Below are positions 8,982 to 21,800 of a stretch of DNA of 64,000 nucleotides, one piece after another. The DNA is from Tetmemena sp. SeJ-2015. Taxonomy: Eukaryota; Ciliophora; Spirotrichea; Sporadotrichida; Oxytrichidae. The translations under genes and the position numbers were made by a program. The notes below the pieces were generated by a model. That model saw nothing but the letters and a program-made list of their open reading frames with translations, had not been told where the DNA came from and ran no database searches. Each line of letters opens with the position of its first letter. The stretch's first letter is position 1. The DNA lies in assembly GCA_027382625.1 (NCBI GenBank), contig JAJKFJ010022734.1:62001-126000 (forward strand). The letters are read 5' to 3'.

Positions 8982-11135
8982 TCATCCTCCCTTTTTTTTA
9001 AATCCAAATTTGTAGTACTAGTTTTAGTTTTAATATTTAAGCTTCAAGAATTGTTAATAACCAGATTCAGCTTGCACTTTGTTTGAGCTATTGTCAATTG
9101 AGTGGCTTAACAATTTAACAAATTCTAAAATAATTTGGCTTTTCTGGTTATAGTCTCTCCATTTCTGAGAACCTGAGTCTCTCTTTTTAATCGTAGAAAA
9201 GTCGGCCAACTTAAACTAAAACACTCTCAACTTCTCATTCTTGATGCTTTTGCTCTAAATATGAAATTAAAACAAGAAAATTAAAGGAAGTCTTTTGCAA
9301 AAATGTAAAATAAGCTAAGATGATAATTTTACGTACCTCCCTTTTCCACAAAACATTCTTGAACTGCTTGATATGCTAATTATAAATGAAAAAGAAATTA
9401 ATTAAAGATAACATGCTCTTAGGCCCGCTTAAAAGCTTCAAGATTGAGATCCACTAAAGTCACTATTGCAGGTCTAAACGAAAACTTTTATAAATTCATA
9501 TTGAAAATATGAGCCTCTTCAAGTTTATTGAGTTTGGTTCCTACTGGGATACCTTGCTAATTTTTGATTTACTATGTGCTGAAAACCTTGATCTGCCCGT
9601 AAAATATCCTCACCTTTGTCAAGTTTAGCTCAGAGAGATCGCTCACTCCCAAAAATTGAATTCTTCCAAAGCTGTTGTAGATGGTGAAGTCCTCCACGTT
9701 CTGAAGTTGCCTCAGAGTCATTGCTTTGATCTGCTCATAGGTGGGCAAAGTTTAATAACCCTCCCTTGGAGGGCAGGGAATAGAAATCTATTGAGGGCTC
9801 TCATCTAAATCACAGTCATTTTCCCCAGCACTAGCCAAATCTCAAACTTTTATAAATTTTATCAAGCTCTGAAATACCTATATTTATATGAAGTAGATTT
9901 AAAATATAAATCTATTCCCTTGGGAACAATATTCACAGTGAAATCGTCTTCAGGGAGGAATCCAACCTCGCTTTAAGCATAATAATCAATCCTGAGTAAA
10001 AAGTAAATTACTAGCTTAAAGTTCTATCTGGGTGGTTCATGATTATCTAGCTGTTCCTGACAATCAAAATCTCAATTTACCCTCTAAGTTTAATAAACTG
10101 TTATATGAAATAAAGTGAGAGGTCTTCAAGATCATTAAGATCTTCCATCACTCTTTCGTAAAGCAAACTAAAAAGATTAATTATTATGTCTATAAGCTTA
10201 GATATGGGATCTTCCTTATGCCTAAATATTTTTAAAGCCATGTCTGTATTAAATATATTTATGATGCATATCTACCTCATATCTACTTATTTTCCCATGA
10301 TGTGCTTGGTATTTATATCTTAGGATAAGGAGATCCTCACTTGAAATACGAGCCCTTGTTTTCTCTTGAACTTTCTCCTCCTCCTCCTCTTCATTAAAAA
10401 TATATGCACTAAATAATTAAAACTTATTTCCTCTTCTCCCTTTGACATCCTCCTCTTTCTCCTCTTCCTTCTTTTCTTCTTCTTTTTGCTCAGCTTCAGC
10501 ATTCTTGGAATCTTCTGATGCACTTTTGGTAGATTATGGTAATGGAGCCTGATTCTTAGGGGAACTCTATGCTTTCCCAAAGAAGATTTGTTTTTGGCCA
10601 GTATTAGGCACGGAGGTAGATGAGAGAGCACTCAAATAATAATTTATTATAACTTCTATATTTAATTTCTATTATTTCTGAAGATAATATTTAAAAGCAA
10701 CAGGGTTCTGAGAGGATGAAGATGGTGGTTAAAATGTGAATGGTTTTTTGGAGATGGGAACTTGTTTGTTGAGCTAGTTGCAGGCTGTGATGCGTAGCTA
10801 TCAGAGAATAAGCCACCAATGGTTGTGGAAGTGTTTGCTCCAAAGAGTCCTGCACCCCAAAATTAATTATTTATTACCATCAAAGTAAATGGATTTAGTT
10901 AATGTACACAATTTAATGAAAAGGGTTGGATTAGGAAAAAGAGTCTTTGGGAACTGAGCTGAACAAAGATGGCTTTGCAGGAGCTTAAACATTTGAAGCA
11001 CCAAATTAAGACGAAGAATAATTATATTTTAAGTTTAATTTAGAAATCTTTTGTTGATAATTTTGAAGTAGCTGGCTGTGTCTTTTACTCTTCCTTGCTT
11101 TTGTCATCCTGTGATGATTACGATTAGGAGTTCAT
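8982..11135 (-). CDS. Nup98-type nucleoporin (FG repeats plus autopeptidase domain)
   Basis: Component of the nuclear pore that forms the FG permeability barrier. Reading minus from ATG 11135: Gln/Ser-rich start, FG/GLFG-like stretches (SSQFGASNVQAPAK, GAGLFGANTSTTIGGLF), a Lys/Glu-rich linker near 10.45 kb, then the C-terminal nucleoporin autopeptidase fold: EGYQTLPTYEQIKAM, LQNVEDFTIYNSFGRIQFLG, DLSELNLTK, GIPVGTKLNKLEEA, RPAIVTLVDLN, KLRVFQFKLADFS. Several AT-rich interruptions (IES or introns) break the frame, for example a GCAT-bounded one near 9.37-9.41 kb joining EH to IKQFKNVLWKRE. The TGA at 8982-8984 is in frame with the last exon. The usual self-cleavage site HF|S reads DF-S here. 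Confidence 0.85.
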
Positions 11136-11774
11136 TTTTAAAAGTTAGAGTTTATTATTTAAAGATGATAATTTTGCGCAATCACTCTTTGAAATTAGTT
11201 TCTCTTAATCTCCAAGAAATCAGTCTCATTGATCAATTTAAATAAATAATGATAGTTAGATATACCCACTTAGATATGAGGAGGGAGGGAGGAAGGAAGA
11301 GGTATCTTGGGTGAGTGTAATAAAATAATAATTATATATTTATGATTGAATATGAATTCAACGTAAACAGAGCAACTTCTTATTCACTATATATAAAGGT
11401 TTAAAGGGTTAAAAAGAATTAACAAACCAATAAAAATGGGATATAATAGAATATAATGCACCTCTTTAGTTTAAAGATGGACCTTAACGTCCAATAAACT
11501 AACTAGTACGCACTCAACTAACACATACAACTAGCAAACTTGGCCACTCACACTACTGGGTGCTTACGACGGATAAAAACTTCTTTACTCTCTTGCGTGT
11601 CAGAGTCAACCTGCTTGGAAGTTAGTTGTGGCAATTTGTTCAAGTTAAAGTGTGTAAGGACTATAATTAAGTTAGGGAATAGGAAGTTAAATCCTTACTT
11701 GGCCAAGAGTTGCTTGAAGCTTGGTGTGTAGTTGGTGCGTACTCACATATATATGACAGCTGATGAAAGCTTCT
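11136..11774. other. Spacer with an inverted repeat
   Basis: Lies between two minus-strand genes. Imperfect inverted arms at about 11505-11548 and 11701-11745 share GTACGCAC-CAACTA and CTTGGCC blocks and could fold as a ~240-nt hairpin. Purine-rich GGAGGGAGG near 11280. No convincing gene. Confidence 0.5.
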
Positions 11775-14700
11775 TCAGAGCTCCCTCAGTTTGTCATTCT
11801 CTATCAAGTTTAAGTTTTGATTAGAAATTTTTCCACTATTCTTACTCTTCTGCTGATCCTATATTTGAATGTTTTTCTTATTTTCAATTTGATTGTGGGG
11901 TTGTTGCCCACTACTGCTGTCCATATTTATTTTCAATAAGACTATCCTGTCATTCGCATCGTCTGCATGATTGCCTGGAGAGTCATTAAAGTTTCTGGGA
12001 GAGTCCAGTCCATCCTCAACGTTGGAGCCTGATCTGCTGCTGACTATCACATTCTCCTTCTTCCTTCTTGAGTTCCCTTAAGCTCCTGTAGCTCTTGGCT
12101 TAGCCAGTTTGAGAATCCACACTCATTCATATAATTATTAAGAGAGCTATACACAAATTAACTTAGTTTTGATTCTCATTCTCTGTTACATATCTTTGTT
12201 TTCAGTAGGTTGTTGATCACCCTCTACTGGTCTGTAAGAGTTGCCTAAGTAATTATCAGTCAGCTGGAGTTGGAATTTGAACTATTGAGCCTTGGATTAG
12301 GAATTCACATTGCTTTGATCCTAGAGATCGAGAGTCAGGCCATTGGCTCTTACTGGAGCTGGGGTCATACCATTTGTAGGTGCAATTCGAGGAACTGGTA
12401 TTGAGGGACTTGAGGACTTTATGACCTGGGCTGCTGCTTTGCTTTGAATAGGGTTCTCTATTAGAGAGCGAGTGCTAACTGTTGCTCTATCTTTTCCTGG
12501 GAATATCGACATACAACACTCCTTTTGAGTTTCTCTTGGCTTGAGCGACATTAATCTAGGTATCCTCATCTTGAAGTAACCTTGGAAGACGGGGTTAGCT
12601 CTCTCCTGTCTTTATGACACCTCCATGCTCATTATTGTGATGGAGATGCTCCTTTGGCGAGTCTCCTCTAAGTTTTTGACGAGAGGATAGTTGTCTCTCC
12701 GACTTTAACCTCAGCATCCTCATCCTAAACAAGAATCGATTTGTTGTGCACGATTCCCTTTTCATAGATCCTTGAGGAGTCTTATTGGCTTTGGCGTGAT
12801 GAGGCCGCATGATGCTTTAGTATGCCCTAGATTTTGGCTTAATTCTTGCGCACAGTATCCTCATCAACCTGGCTTTAGTGCTTTAAGCATGCGGGATAAA
12901 TCAACTTCCCTTCATCTTCCTCCTCCTCTTCTTCATTTTGGTGGAAGCTGCTGCCCTCATCGTATTCATAGTAGCTTTCCTCGTTCTCACTGCACTCTAA
13001 GTCCTCCTCTGTCTTGTATTCCCACTCATCTTCCTCCTTGCGATTTCTTGCATTCTCTGGATCGAGATCTATGTCTGAATCCTCACTCAACAAATCAAAG
13101 TTATCCATGTTCGTGTTCTCCCTTAGGTAGTCCTGCTCTTTCTTTCTCTTGTCTAAGTTGGTTATAAATTGGGGGCCCTTTCCAAGCTTTGAAAGAGATC
13201 TTCATATACATATGCAGCATGAATGGGTTCACTTAAGCGGCTGCGGTTCTCTCCTTCTTCCAGCCCTCTTTCTTCACTTTATTCTTAAGATATTCAATTC
13301 GTTGAAGTGTCTTTACCTTCAACATCAACCAAGATCTTGTTACGCACATGCTGCTCACCGTAAACTCTTCTCATAGATCTGTAAAGCAACTCATGGAAGT
13401 AAACAAATCCCCCCTTCATCTGATTGGAGTTCCATGAGCACGACGTTTTTGATAATCTCCGAGTCTTTAAGATTGCTCATTCCTAGGGGTGGTTCCATAG
13501 CTCGGAAAAAAATTAACTAGCTTTGTGTCTTTGAGCTTTCTACAATCGTGGTCCATAGTAAAGCGTGTCCATGTCTTCTTGAAGATTGGTAATCGAATTT
13601 AACTGAATTATCATTTTAGTCTAAGATGATGAGTTGATCCTTGAAGCGTTCGAGTACGTTATCATCTTGGAGGTAGTAAAGTTCGAATTGCTGAATGATA
13701 ACCATGATGAAAAGATTGAGAATGATCTACTGGATTATCATCACAAATGGAATGTAGTAGACTTGGTGCATAAGCGATACCGCAAGTCTTGTTAGGGATG
13801 CAATCGTCCGCATCCCCTCGCATGCAGTCGAACATGATGTACACCCAATCTTCCCCTGTAGACATTCTTATCACTGTCATGAAAGCATTTTGGAAATTAG
13901 TAAAGTTAGTGAACTCATCTATAAACAATAGATTATAGTTAAATGAAATCTATCTGGTCACCCTGTGTGATATTTCTAAAAAGGAAGTTTCCAAGCACCG
14001 CAAAGATGAAATAAGTCAAAAGTAGCAAGGAGAATACACTTGCCAAAGAAGGCAGAGAGAACATAATAGTCTAGATAAGTGCTTGAAGTCCTTTATACTT
14101 ATTGATAAGTCTGAAGAGTCTACTCACTCTCTCTTTTCCAAAAACCCCTTTGAAAAGGGGAAATTTTTAGGAATTTAAAAAAATTGAAGACAACTGGTTC
14201 ATTATGAAAATCAAAAAAGAAGGGAAGTACCACCAGAAGCAAAGATATTTCCCGCCTGTTTGTTTAAAGTAAAGATGCGCCAAAGCCAAAAAATTTGAGT
14301 AAGCACCAAGTCCCAAAAACTCCAAAAAAAGAAGTAGTTTAAAAGGAAAAATTCTGAAGGCCTTTTGGGAAGGGCAAGCTTGGGGCCTTTTAAATTAACT
14401 TTTCCATTTTTGGGAAAATATTGAGGCAAAACACACATCACAAATATATCTACCCAGTTTTCCCTTTTTGCCCGGGGTCCCGGGCATGTAGTTTGAAAAA
14501 ATGGCCCTCCATTTTTGCTTAGGCCTATTGGTAGTTTCGAAGTTGGATTTGAGGGTTTTCATCATCTTTTATCATACCACCCAGCGCCCCTCTGATTGTC
14601 TTTGACAAAACAAAACTTGCCCCTTTTCCTCCTTTTTTGAGCCTCCACAAACTCTTTGAAGATAACACCCACGAATAGGTTTTTAAAGGAAACAGGTAAC

Positions 14701-17479
14701 TTCCAAAGGGGGATATAAAGGGCGAAGAAATAGCCATTTGTGGGGGGCGTTTTTCCTAAGGACCTTACTTTGATTCCCCCGGGGTTTCATAATGGATTGT
14801 AATCGTGTCTGGCCCAAACCCCCCAAAAGTACAAGTGCAAACAAAGTGAACCCTAAACAGTTCCTTTGGTTTTCAAAGTTGTAGTCCCTAGTTTTCCCAA
14901 AATTTTTTTTCTGTTTTTAAGACCACCCCGAAAACCCCCTTGCGGGTTAGGGAATTTTTCCCTCCGTGCAGTATTTTAAAGGGGTTTCCCCAAAGGGGAA
15001 ATTCCAAATGCCAAAATACCAAAAACCATACCCAAACACCACAAAGAGCAATTAATTTAAACCTGAAACTGAAACCAAAATTTTAAAGGGGAAACGAAGC
15101 CTTTTATGCCAGAATTGTGGGGAAATAAACGCCCAAAAAGGGCTCCAAAAATTCTTTTGAAACGGAAAATTTTAATAAAAGGGGGGGTTTACCTCTCAAA
15201 GGAAGGGCCAATTAAAAAAAAGTGCAAACAATTTTAAAAAAATCAAGGTTAAACCCCGCTTTCCCCGGTTAAGCTTTCCCCTTTTTCCTAAAAAAAGCCC
15301 AAGGCTAAAGGGTTTAAGTTTCATTTCCAAGAGGGGGAAAAAAAAGTGAAGGAAAATTTTTCAAAACAAAAATTGGGGCCCCCACCATTAAATATTTAAT
15401 TTTTAAAAAGTTTTTGGGTAAAAAGAAATAAAAGGATAATTTTTAATTTTTTGTTAAATTTTTAGCATCCCATAAAGGAAATTTGAATTTTTTTCTTTAA
15501 AAATTTTAAAACTTTTGATAGAAAATTAATTTTCTTTTTTTTAAAAAAGGGGGTTTTTTCTTTTAAAATACTTTAGGAAATTAAAAATCCAATTTTGAAT
15601 TTCCTTTCCCTTTTTTTCTTCTTTTTTTAATTTTTCCTTTTCTTAAAAAATTTTTAAACTTAAGCCTCTTGATAAAACTCAATGAGTTCCTTTCCTTCCA
15701 GCTCTTCTAACTCGTTAAGGTGCTTCTTCCACTTCTACTTGTCATCAAGTTTATATAATAACATATAAGGGCATGAATGAGTTCTTCTTCATGGCTCTTT
15801 GAGGTGGAGTCCTAAGTGAAGGAGTCGAGCAAGATAGCTAAGAATAAGTTCAGTAGCATGAAGTTGCCCAAGAACACCCACGACACGAAGTAAGCGATAG
15901 TGATTAATTAAATCCTTAATTTATGATGGGCTGAGATACTCCACTTCGCAAAGCATCGTAGAGCAAGTCAGGCCAATTCTCCAGAGTCAAGACTTAGAAC
16001 ACAGTCAAGAATAATTAAAATTTTAATTAAAAAGGGGGGGCCGGTTTAAAAGGAAATTGGGGTGTGAAGTTGTAGTTGCCTCCGTATAGTTGCATGCCTA
16101 ATAGTGCGTAAATGAACACGAAAAGCATTAAGAGCAACGCCAGGTAAATGAAGGAATCCATCGACCTGACTAGCACACCTAAAATTGCCTGCATAGACTA
16201 CATAGAGCGCAGAAGTCTCGCAACTCTCAACACTCTGAAAGTTCTGAAGATTCTTATGGAACGGAAAGCTGATAGGTTTGAGCTTCCACTTAGGGTCATC
16301 TCCACAATAGAGAGGATGACCACCATGCAGTCAAGATAATTCATTCGGTCTTTGAAGTATTTTATAGGCCCCAATCCTAAAAGCTTCGAGCCTAACTCCA
16401 CCATAAATATCCAAGTAAAGACTAACAACAACTTTATTTAGTTCTTTTATTCTTTGAGAAAGACAGTGTTCATTGTTTGCAAGGACGCCTAAGTATCAGG
16501 ATCTATGCCTTAAATTGCTATTAAATGAGAGATTGCTTATAATTAAGCCATATCTATCCATAGCAAGTGCTACTTATAAGCATGCTTTTTAATTTTGAGA
16601 TTAAACAGAAGCTATAGTGTTGATGAATACAGACAAGGTCATGAAGTTATCAAATACGGGCCCTTTCACAAAACGCTTAATAGGAATTTAAAATTGCTTC
16701 CACCATCCGTAAGGTCCCTTCGGCCAAATGCGAATCAAACTCATACTAAAGATAGCGCTGGAGTAGTTATCTGGGTCGAAATCAGTAAGCACATCCTGGC
16801 CAGACCACTGAACTGTATTCTTTTTACTGGAGAGAGCATTCTTTTTTGACTTGAGTACTTCAACGCGGCAGTCGATTGGCCAATCAATGAAATCATCCTT
16901 TATGGCATTGATCTCATCATCGTCAGAGCTTTCCTCCTCTTCGTCATCGTCCTTTTCATCCTCCTCTTCTGAAATTTCAAGCATACCTTCAATGCTGGGA
17001 CAAGCGAGAATATCGTCTGGAGTGAGTCTGTTCTTACGCTTGGTCACCACAGGTCTAAATATCATACTTCTGTGTGCATCTCTATTCAAGCCATTGAGAA
17101 TGAGTTTCCTCTGTAGCTTAGGGTCTTTGGCAGCTGCCTTTTACAGCAAGAGTTGTCTCTTAGCGGAAGAGTCAATGACTCCAGCAGTGGTCTGCATGGT
17201 GCTCTTATTTATTTTTCTGAGTTAGGAGCGGAGAGAGTTGCTCATTGAGTTTGTCTTCTTCTTGGACTTGGAAAGTATTCTGTTTTGAGTTGTCTGCAAG
17301 AACAAGTGCGATTTTATGTCCTAGATTAGTTACTGCTCTGGCCCGAGGATCTTCATTACAGACTTTGGCTTTGATTGAGAGTGTACTGTCTTTAATTTCC
17401 TCATGTAAGCGCTTGCATTAATGCTGTTGTTTGTGACGCTAGGATTTCCTCCCTGCATGATGCTATAGCTTTAATTCAT
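11775..17479 (-). CDS. Four-domain voltage-gated cation channel (Cav/Nav superfamily, Cav-like)
   Basis: Plasma/ciliary membrane ion channel with 4x6 transmembrane segments. Minus-strand order: basic/acidic N-terminus from ATG 17479 (NRLTPDDIL, acidic run near 16.95 kb); domain I S1 FVKGPVFDNFMTLSVFIN, S4 RIFRTFRVLRVARLLRSM, pore TLENWPDLLYD (~15.97 kb), S6 FLGNFMLLNLFLAILL; domains II-III in corrupted sequence (III-IV linker NLFVGVIFKEFVEAQK still legible near 14.65 kb); domain IV S4-S5 RLFRLINKYKGLQAL, pore RMSTGEDWVYIMFDC (~13.85 kb), S6; then a long C-tail (MRRVYGEQHVRNKIL, acidic run at 12.9-13.1 kb) to TGA 11775-11777. Acidic pore residues in I and IV favour Ca2+. Multiple IESs. Continuity of the tail 11.8-12.9 kb with the channel is inferred. 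Confidence 0.88.
14130..15660. other. Homopolymer-inflated, low-quality sequence inside the channel gene
   Basis: Runs of identical bases (AAAAA, GGGGG, CCCC, TTTTT) are suddenly abundant and no frame stays open, although channel motifs can still be read when single bases are dropped (the III-IV linker at ~14.65 kb). Both flanks are normal coding sequence of the same gene. A smaller patch lies at 16025-16070. This looks like base-calling or assembly error rather than biology. Confidence 0.8.
15901..15923 (-). other. IES in channel gene (pointer ATCA on minus strand)
   Basis: TGAT occurs at 15901-15904 and 15924-15927 (plus strand). Removing 23 nt joins SGVSQPI to TIAYFVSWVFLGN, restoring domain I between pore and S6. 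Confidence 0.8.
16507..16546 (-). other. IES in channel gene (pointer GGC on minus strand)
   Basis: GCC occurs at 16507-16509 and 16547-16549. Excision of 40 nt joins LAMDRYG to IDPDTQASLQTMN, the canonical S1-S2 loop. Confidence 0.8.
16573..16614 (-). other. IES in channel gene (pointer TAGC on minus strand)
   Basis: GCTA occurs at 16569-16572 and 16611-16614. Excision of 42 nt joins VFINTIA to LAMDRYG, the end of S1. Confidence 0.8.
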
Positions 17480-17697
17480 AGATTCTAATTCCTCAATGAT
17501 CCTCGCTCATCTTCGTCTTAACTTGTAAGCGGACGTATTTTTAAATTTCCCTGCGTGCGATTTAGTTAATGCGATTTAGTCTTTCTTATGTCATGAATTT
17601 GCAATGGAGGTGAGAGTGCAGTCACACATATGTGTTTCGTGATATATGGCTCGTTAAAACTTGCTTCCTCTAATAAGCCAAATTAATCATTTCCTTC

Positions 17698-18567
17698 TCA
17701 TTCCTAGGTTGATTGACTGCACGTAAGATATCTCCATTCTGGCTTTTCGTCCTCGCTTTGGTATTCCTTCGCTTGGTAAATAAGAACACTTTCCTCTTAA
17801 TACGGCGTTTTTTATTTTCTTGTCCGTAAACCAATGCTAGCCGTCCCTACTATAGGACTTTCTGTTTTTATAGGTCTGTTGGCATTCATTATCTTTTATA
17901 GCTCTCTGACGCCTGGTCCTTTATGACTTGTGCTTTTCTTCTATTCGAAAAATATCAATTCGTCTGTATTCCAAAGGTTAAACATCTCCTTGATCAAGTA
18001 AATCTTTTTTCTAGTGCTTAGAGTTTTAAATAGATTGAAATAGAGAATGAAATTAAAGAATTCGGTGATAAAGATTCCTGATCTTAGAATCTCATCTGCG
18101 TTGCCCACAGTTCCTGCTCCAAATCTCTTTCTCTGGTGTCTGTTCATAGAAGGAACAGTATCAAAGGGAATCACTTTGCTACTTCCCATAATAATATAGA
18201 GCAATTAAAAACTAGCTAAATTTTTAGCCATTAGTGACTTCTTTCCATTATCCTTGGTGGTACGAGAATGAACCAATTGTGCATCTGAGTGGATGGTTCC
18301 GTTTTGGTTGAAGGCAGTAATATTACTTTGAGAAAGGTTTCCATAAATGTTATGAGTAGCAGTAGATTCAGCAAACTTTTTGCCTCTGCTCTGATTGCCA
18401 TTCATGCCTCCAATATGCTTATTTTTTACAGTTTCTGTGTCTGTTCGTCTGTTCCCCTTGTGTCTTATGCTAGAGAACTAACTCTCAACCATTGGTATAT
18501 AAGGGCCATTCATTCGACTGCTTTTGATAAAGTTCTCTGGCCTGATTTGCTTGGCTTTGTTCTGCAT
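17698..18567 (-). CDS. Unrecognised 289-residue basic Asn/Gln/Ser-rich protein
   Basis: No family recognised. One frame runs uninterrupted from ATG 18567 to TGA 17698-17700 with UAA/UAG as Gln. The N-terminal ~110 residues are polar and basic (IRHKGNRRTDTETVKNK, KKFAESTATHNIYGN, HQRKRFGAG). A middle aromatic/hydrophobic stretch follows (ITEFFNFILYFNLFKTL), then a charged C-terminus (EEVLIYQ-like, YQSEDEKPEWRYL). It sits 218 bp upstream of the channel start in the same direction. It could be a separate gene or an upstream exon block of the channel; no splice evidence links them. It lacks IESs, unlike its neighbours. Confidence 0.6.
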
Positions 18568-18857
18568 TATGTATTAAATTTACTCTATATTCAACCTCAA
18601 AATTAATAGATTAGTATGGACTTTAGCCTTAATTATATTAAATTGAAATGATGAAGCCTGCTGAAGTCATATTTACTAATATAGAGGCTCAACATACATA
18701 GCTAGATATAATAATGAATTGGAAGAGTCCAACTTCCTACAATATCCTGCAGCACGCCTCCTCGGACTCTCTTCGGCTTCTATTCACAGTAGTTCAGAAG
18801 TAGGAATTCAAGCTGAGTAGCCAACTTCCTTCAGTTCAATGAATCAGCAACCCAGTT

Positions 18858-21800
18858 TCACAGCCAAACATATAAAAGAAGTTCCCTGGGCCATCTAGAG
18901 ATTGTACCAATAGTTAAGTCATCTGCTTCATAAGTCTTCTCCAAGTTTGAAGTCATAACATTTGCTGCTGGTGAAACATTGCGGAAGAAAGTTCCCCTCT
19001 GAATCCACTTAAGTACGCTGATTGAAGAAGCTTGAATATATAACCGACAAGCCAGCTGTATACCTTTCAAAATAGAATACCGAGAAAATAGCTCATGAAA
19101 AAAGTTGTTAGTGTTCAACTATTGATCTTTTCTATGAGATAGTATGGTGTGCTCGCCCTGAACTCTTTACAAAGTATAGCCAATAAACAAACAACTCTCC
19201 CTGAAGTTGTAGTTGATTATGAAGCCGCATAGTACATACGTCGTTACTCGTTGTTCAGAGTTGAGTCCGCGAGATTGATGTCCATCGCAGTCGGATATCA
19301 TGGGGATACTCATCATATTGAGGTGATTTCTTGAATGCACCCTGACTGATGAAAACTTTGGCGTTTGCTTATTAAAGGTACTTTGGCCTAGTATTAAAAT
19401 CCCTAGTCCATAATACTTTAGTATAGTCGTGGTCCTATCAGCAGGATTAACCCAAACGTTGAGTGTATACCACTCCCATTGAAACTGTAAAGCCGTGATT
19501 GAGAATTTCTCTCCTTTTGAGCTAATGAAAGAAGTCTTCCAGAAACTTGATTCCTTCCCATTGCAGAATCCGATCAATAGAGCTAGCAAGCTCCCATACC
19601 CTCACACCTGAGGGCTATTCTCATAACCCAGCCCATTAAGCAACAGATTGCTCAGATCTACACGGAATTTGGCGCCCTCGCTACTTATCTCATTCCACTC
19701 AAAGGTTGTCCTCAAGAAAGGCCACATAAGAGTCGAAGTCTATGTGCGCTACAAAAAATCCTTCGCAAGAAGGAAAGATTGAGCATTTATTGCAATGACT
19801 CTCGGTCATTAAAGGTAATATGTCCAATCTCCAAGTGCCCAAATGACCCCTCATTGCCAACCACACGACACTCTAAATCCTGAGTGTTGGAAGTTGAAAT
19901 TTCATTGTTATTCCCGAAATAGGACAGATCTCCAAAAACCAGAGGAAAGAATTTGGGTTTCATATTTCATATATGTGTGTGAGAAGACAAGGACGCCTTG
20001 GTCTTACAAGAGCGATTTGGCGCGCTAAGAAATTCAGGAAAATGAGTTGCCTGTTTTTGACCCTAAGGTGCCTTTTTATGATGAAGAAGCCCGCTCTTCG
20101 TAACAAGAGCCTTTGAGGCTCCTGGATTAAATAGGGGTATGTACTCAGAGAGTCTCATTTGAGCCCTCTCTTATTGCCAATGTTCGTTATGGAGGAGGCT
20201 CGAACTGCTACTAATGTTACGAGGCCTCAAGGAGCAATCGCCTTCCAGTTTTTGGCCACCATTGACAAAAAGTGCCCAGGCCTATTCTACATCTGCTGGA
20301 TTGAGCTCGAGGTACATCTTGTAAATTTTTCAGTATACACACTCGACAGACTGAAGTTCGGACGGGGAAGTGCTCTTAGAAGCCAATCAAAAGAGAACTC
20401 GCTCTCCTTCAGAGTCGTAGATCTACAAGACTTCTTCGCTTGGTAGTATAACCCTGAGTTGCATGTCCCCATACAATATTCCTGAAGCGGCATTATGCAT
20501 TCATGGGAGTAAACTCGAAGACGTGACCATTTCACTATTCGTTCTGGACTACCTTGCCCAAGAGCCAAATGGAGGAGGCCTTATCGATTTTGCATATCCC
20601 TGGTCATTAATGCTAAGTTTGATTAGAAGAGAAGAGAAACGGAGCATACTGAGGAGAGTGACTTCTACTACCTACAGACAAGTAATACTATTGCAACTAG
20701 AGACCGTCTGAATCTGAATTCTAAGAGTTATTTGGAAGTTTGAAGCCTCCTTTGAGGTAGGAGCAGTGTCTGATGTCCAAATCAGTATTACAGTCGCGTT
20801 AAGGTAGTAAACGTGTTTTCTGAGTTGAAATTTTGGATTGCTTGAAGGGCGACTGCCGTACTCCTTTACAGTTACGATATTTCCTCTTTAATTTCCTCTC
20901 TTAGTCTCGATTTAATACTGTGCCCCTTCAAATAAAATTAGCTTTTGATATTCTGTCTGCCCATCGGCTTATTGAACTGTTTGATATCACTCATAAAAAA
21001 TACGAATCTCTCTTCTTCATATATCATCCCTATCAGCTACCCAGGAGCCCCTCAGCAATCTCTCGCTCTCTGGTCGAGTAAAGTCTGGAACCAATTTTGT
21101 ATACCTCTATGTGATTTCGTTATAGGAAGGAGAGGAGAGATTTAAAGCAAACTGTTGAAATTTTACTTTTCAGGGGAACACTAGGCAATAATGCTAGGTT
21201 AGACTTCTAGCATCCTAGACCTTAAGTCTGATAAAGTCAATCGAAGCTTGCCTAAAGACTCTCATCAGCAGAGCTCTTTCAAAGTAAGGTTTGCACTCTT
21301 GATACCTATAGAGGAGGACTCCACTCTCTTCTCAAGAATCCTAGCAGTGTCGTTAAATTACACTTGCCTCTCATCGTTCCGAAGAGAGTAGTCGAGGAAG
21401 CATCTAGATACTATTGTATAAGCAAGAGTCTTTAGCACCCAAATCCCAGAGGATCTCTTAGTCAGAATCCGAAACACAAAGCCAATCTTCTCCGAGTGTG
21501 TCAAAAGAGGTTAGTCACTGTTCTGACTCCAAGCCTCGGCCCTTCAATAGACCATGAAGAAAGAGGAACAAAATTCAAGAAGGGATGATCCCACCTCTGC
21601 GAAGATGCCGAGCATCCTATGAGGATTGCTAGGTATCAAGTCTCTAAAGTTAGGCCATCCTGCGCCTGCCAATCTTTTATTGTAATTAAGGCTAATGGAT
21701 CCTGAGAAACTACACTTAACAGAAGGAGAAGATTAAGGTTAGGGAATTCATTCGCTCTGGCCGAAGATTCTCCATGGTTACCCAGGAGTTCCACCACTAA

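Noticed and set aside
10320..10631. Minus-strand Lys/Arg-rich ORF as a separate gene
   Set aside because: It is an out-of-frame reading of the Lys/Glu-rich linker of the Nup98 gene.
12772..13376. Plus-strand ORFs over the channel C-tail
   Set aside because: They are antisense shadows of the acidic and basic minus-strand tail.
14815..14830. CCCCAAAA as a hypotrich telomere repeat
   Set aside because: A single unit inside the homopolymer-inflated region; no tandem C4A4 is seen anywhere.
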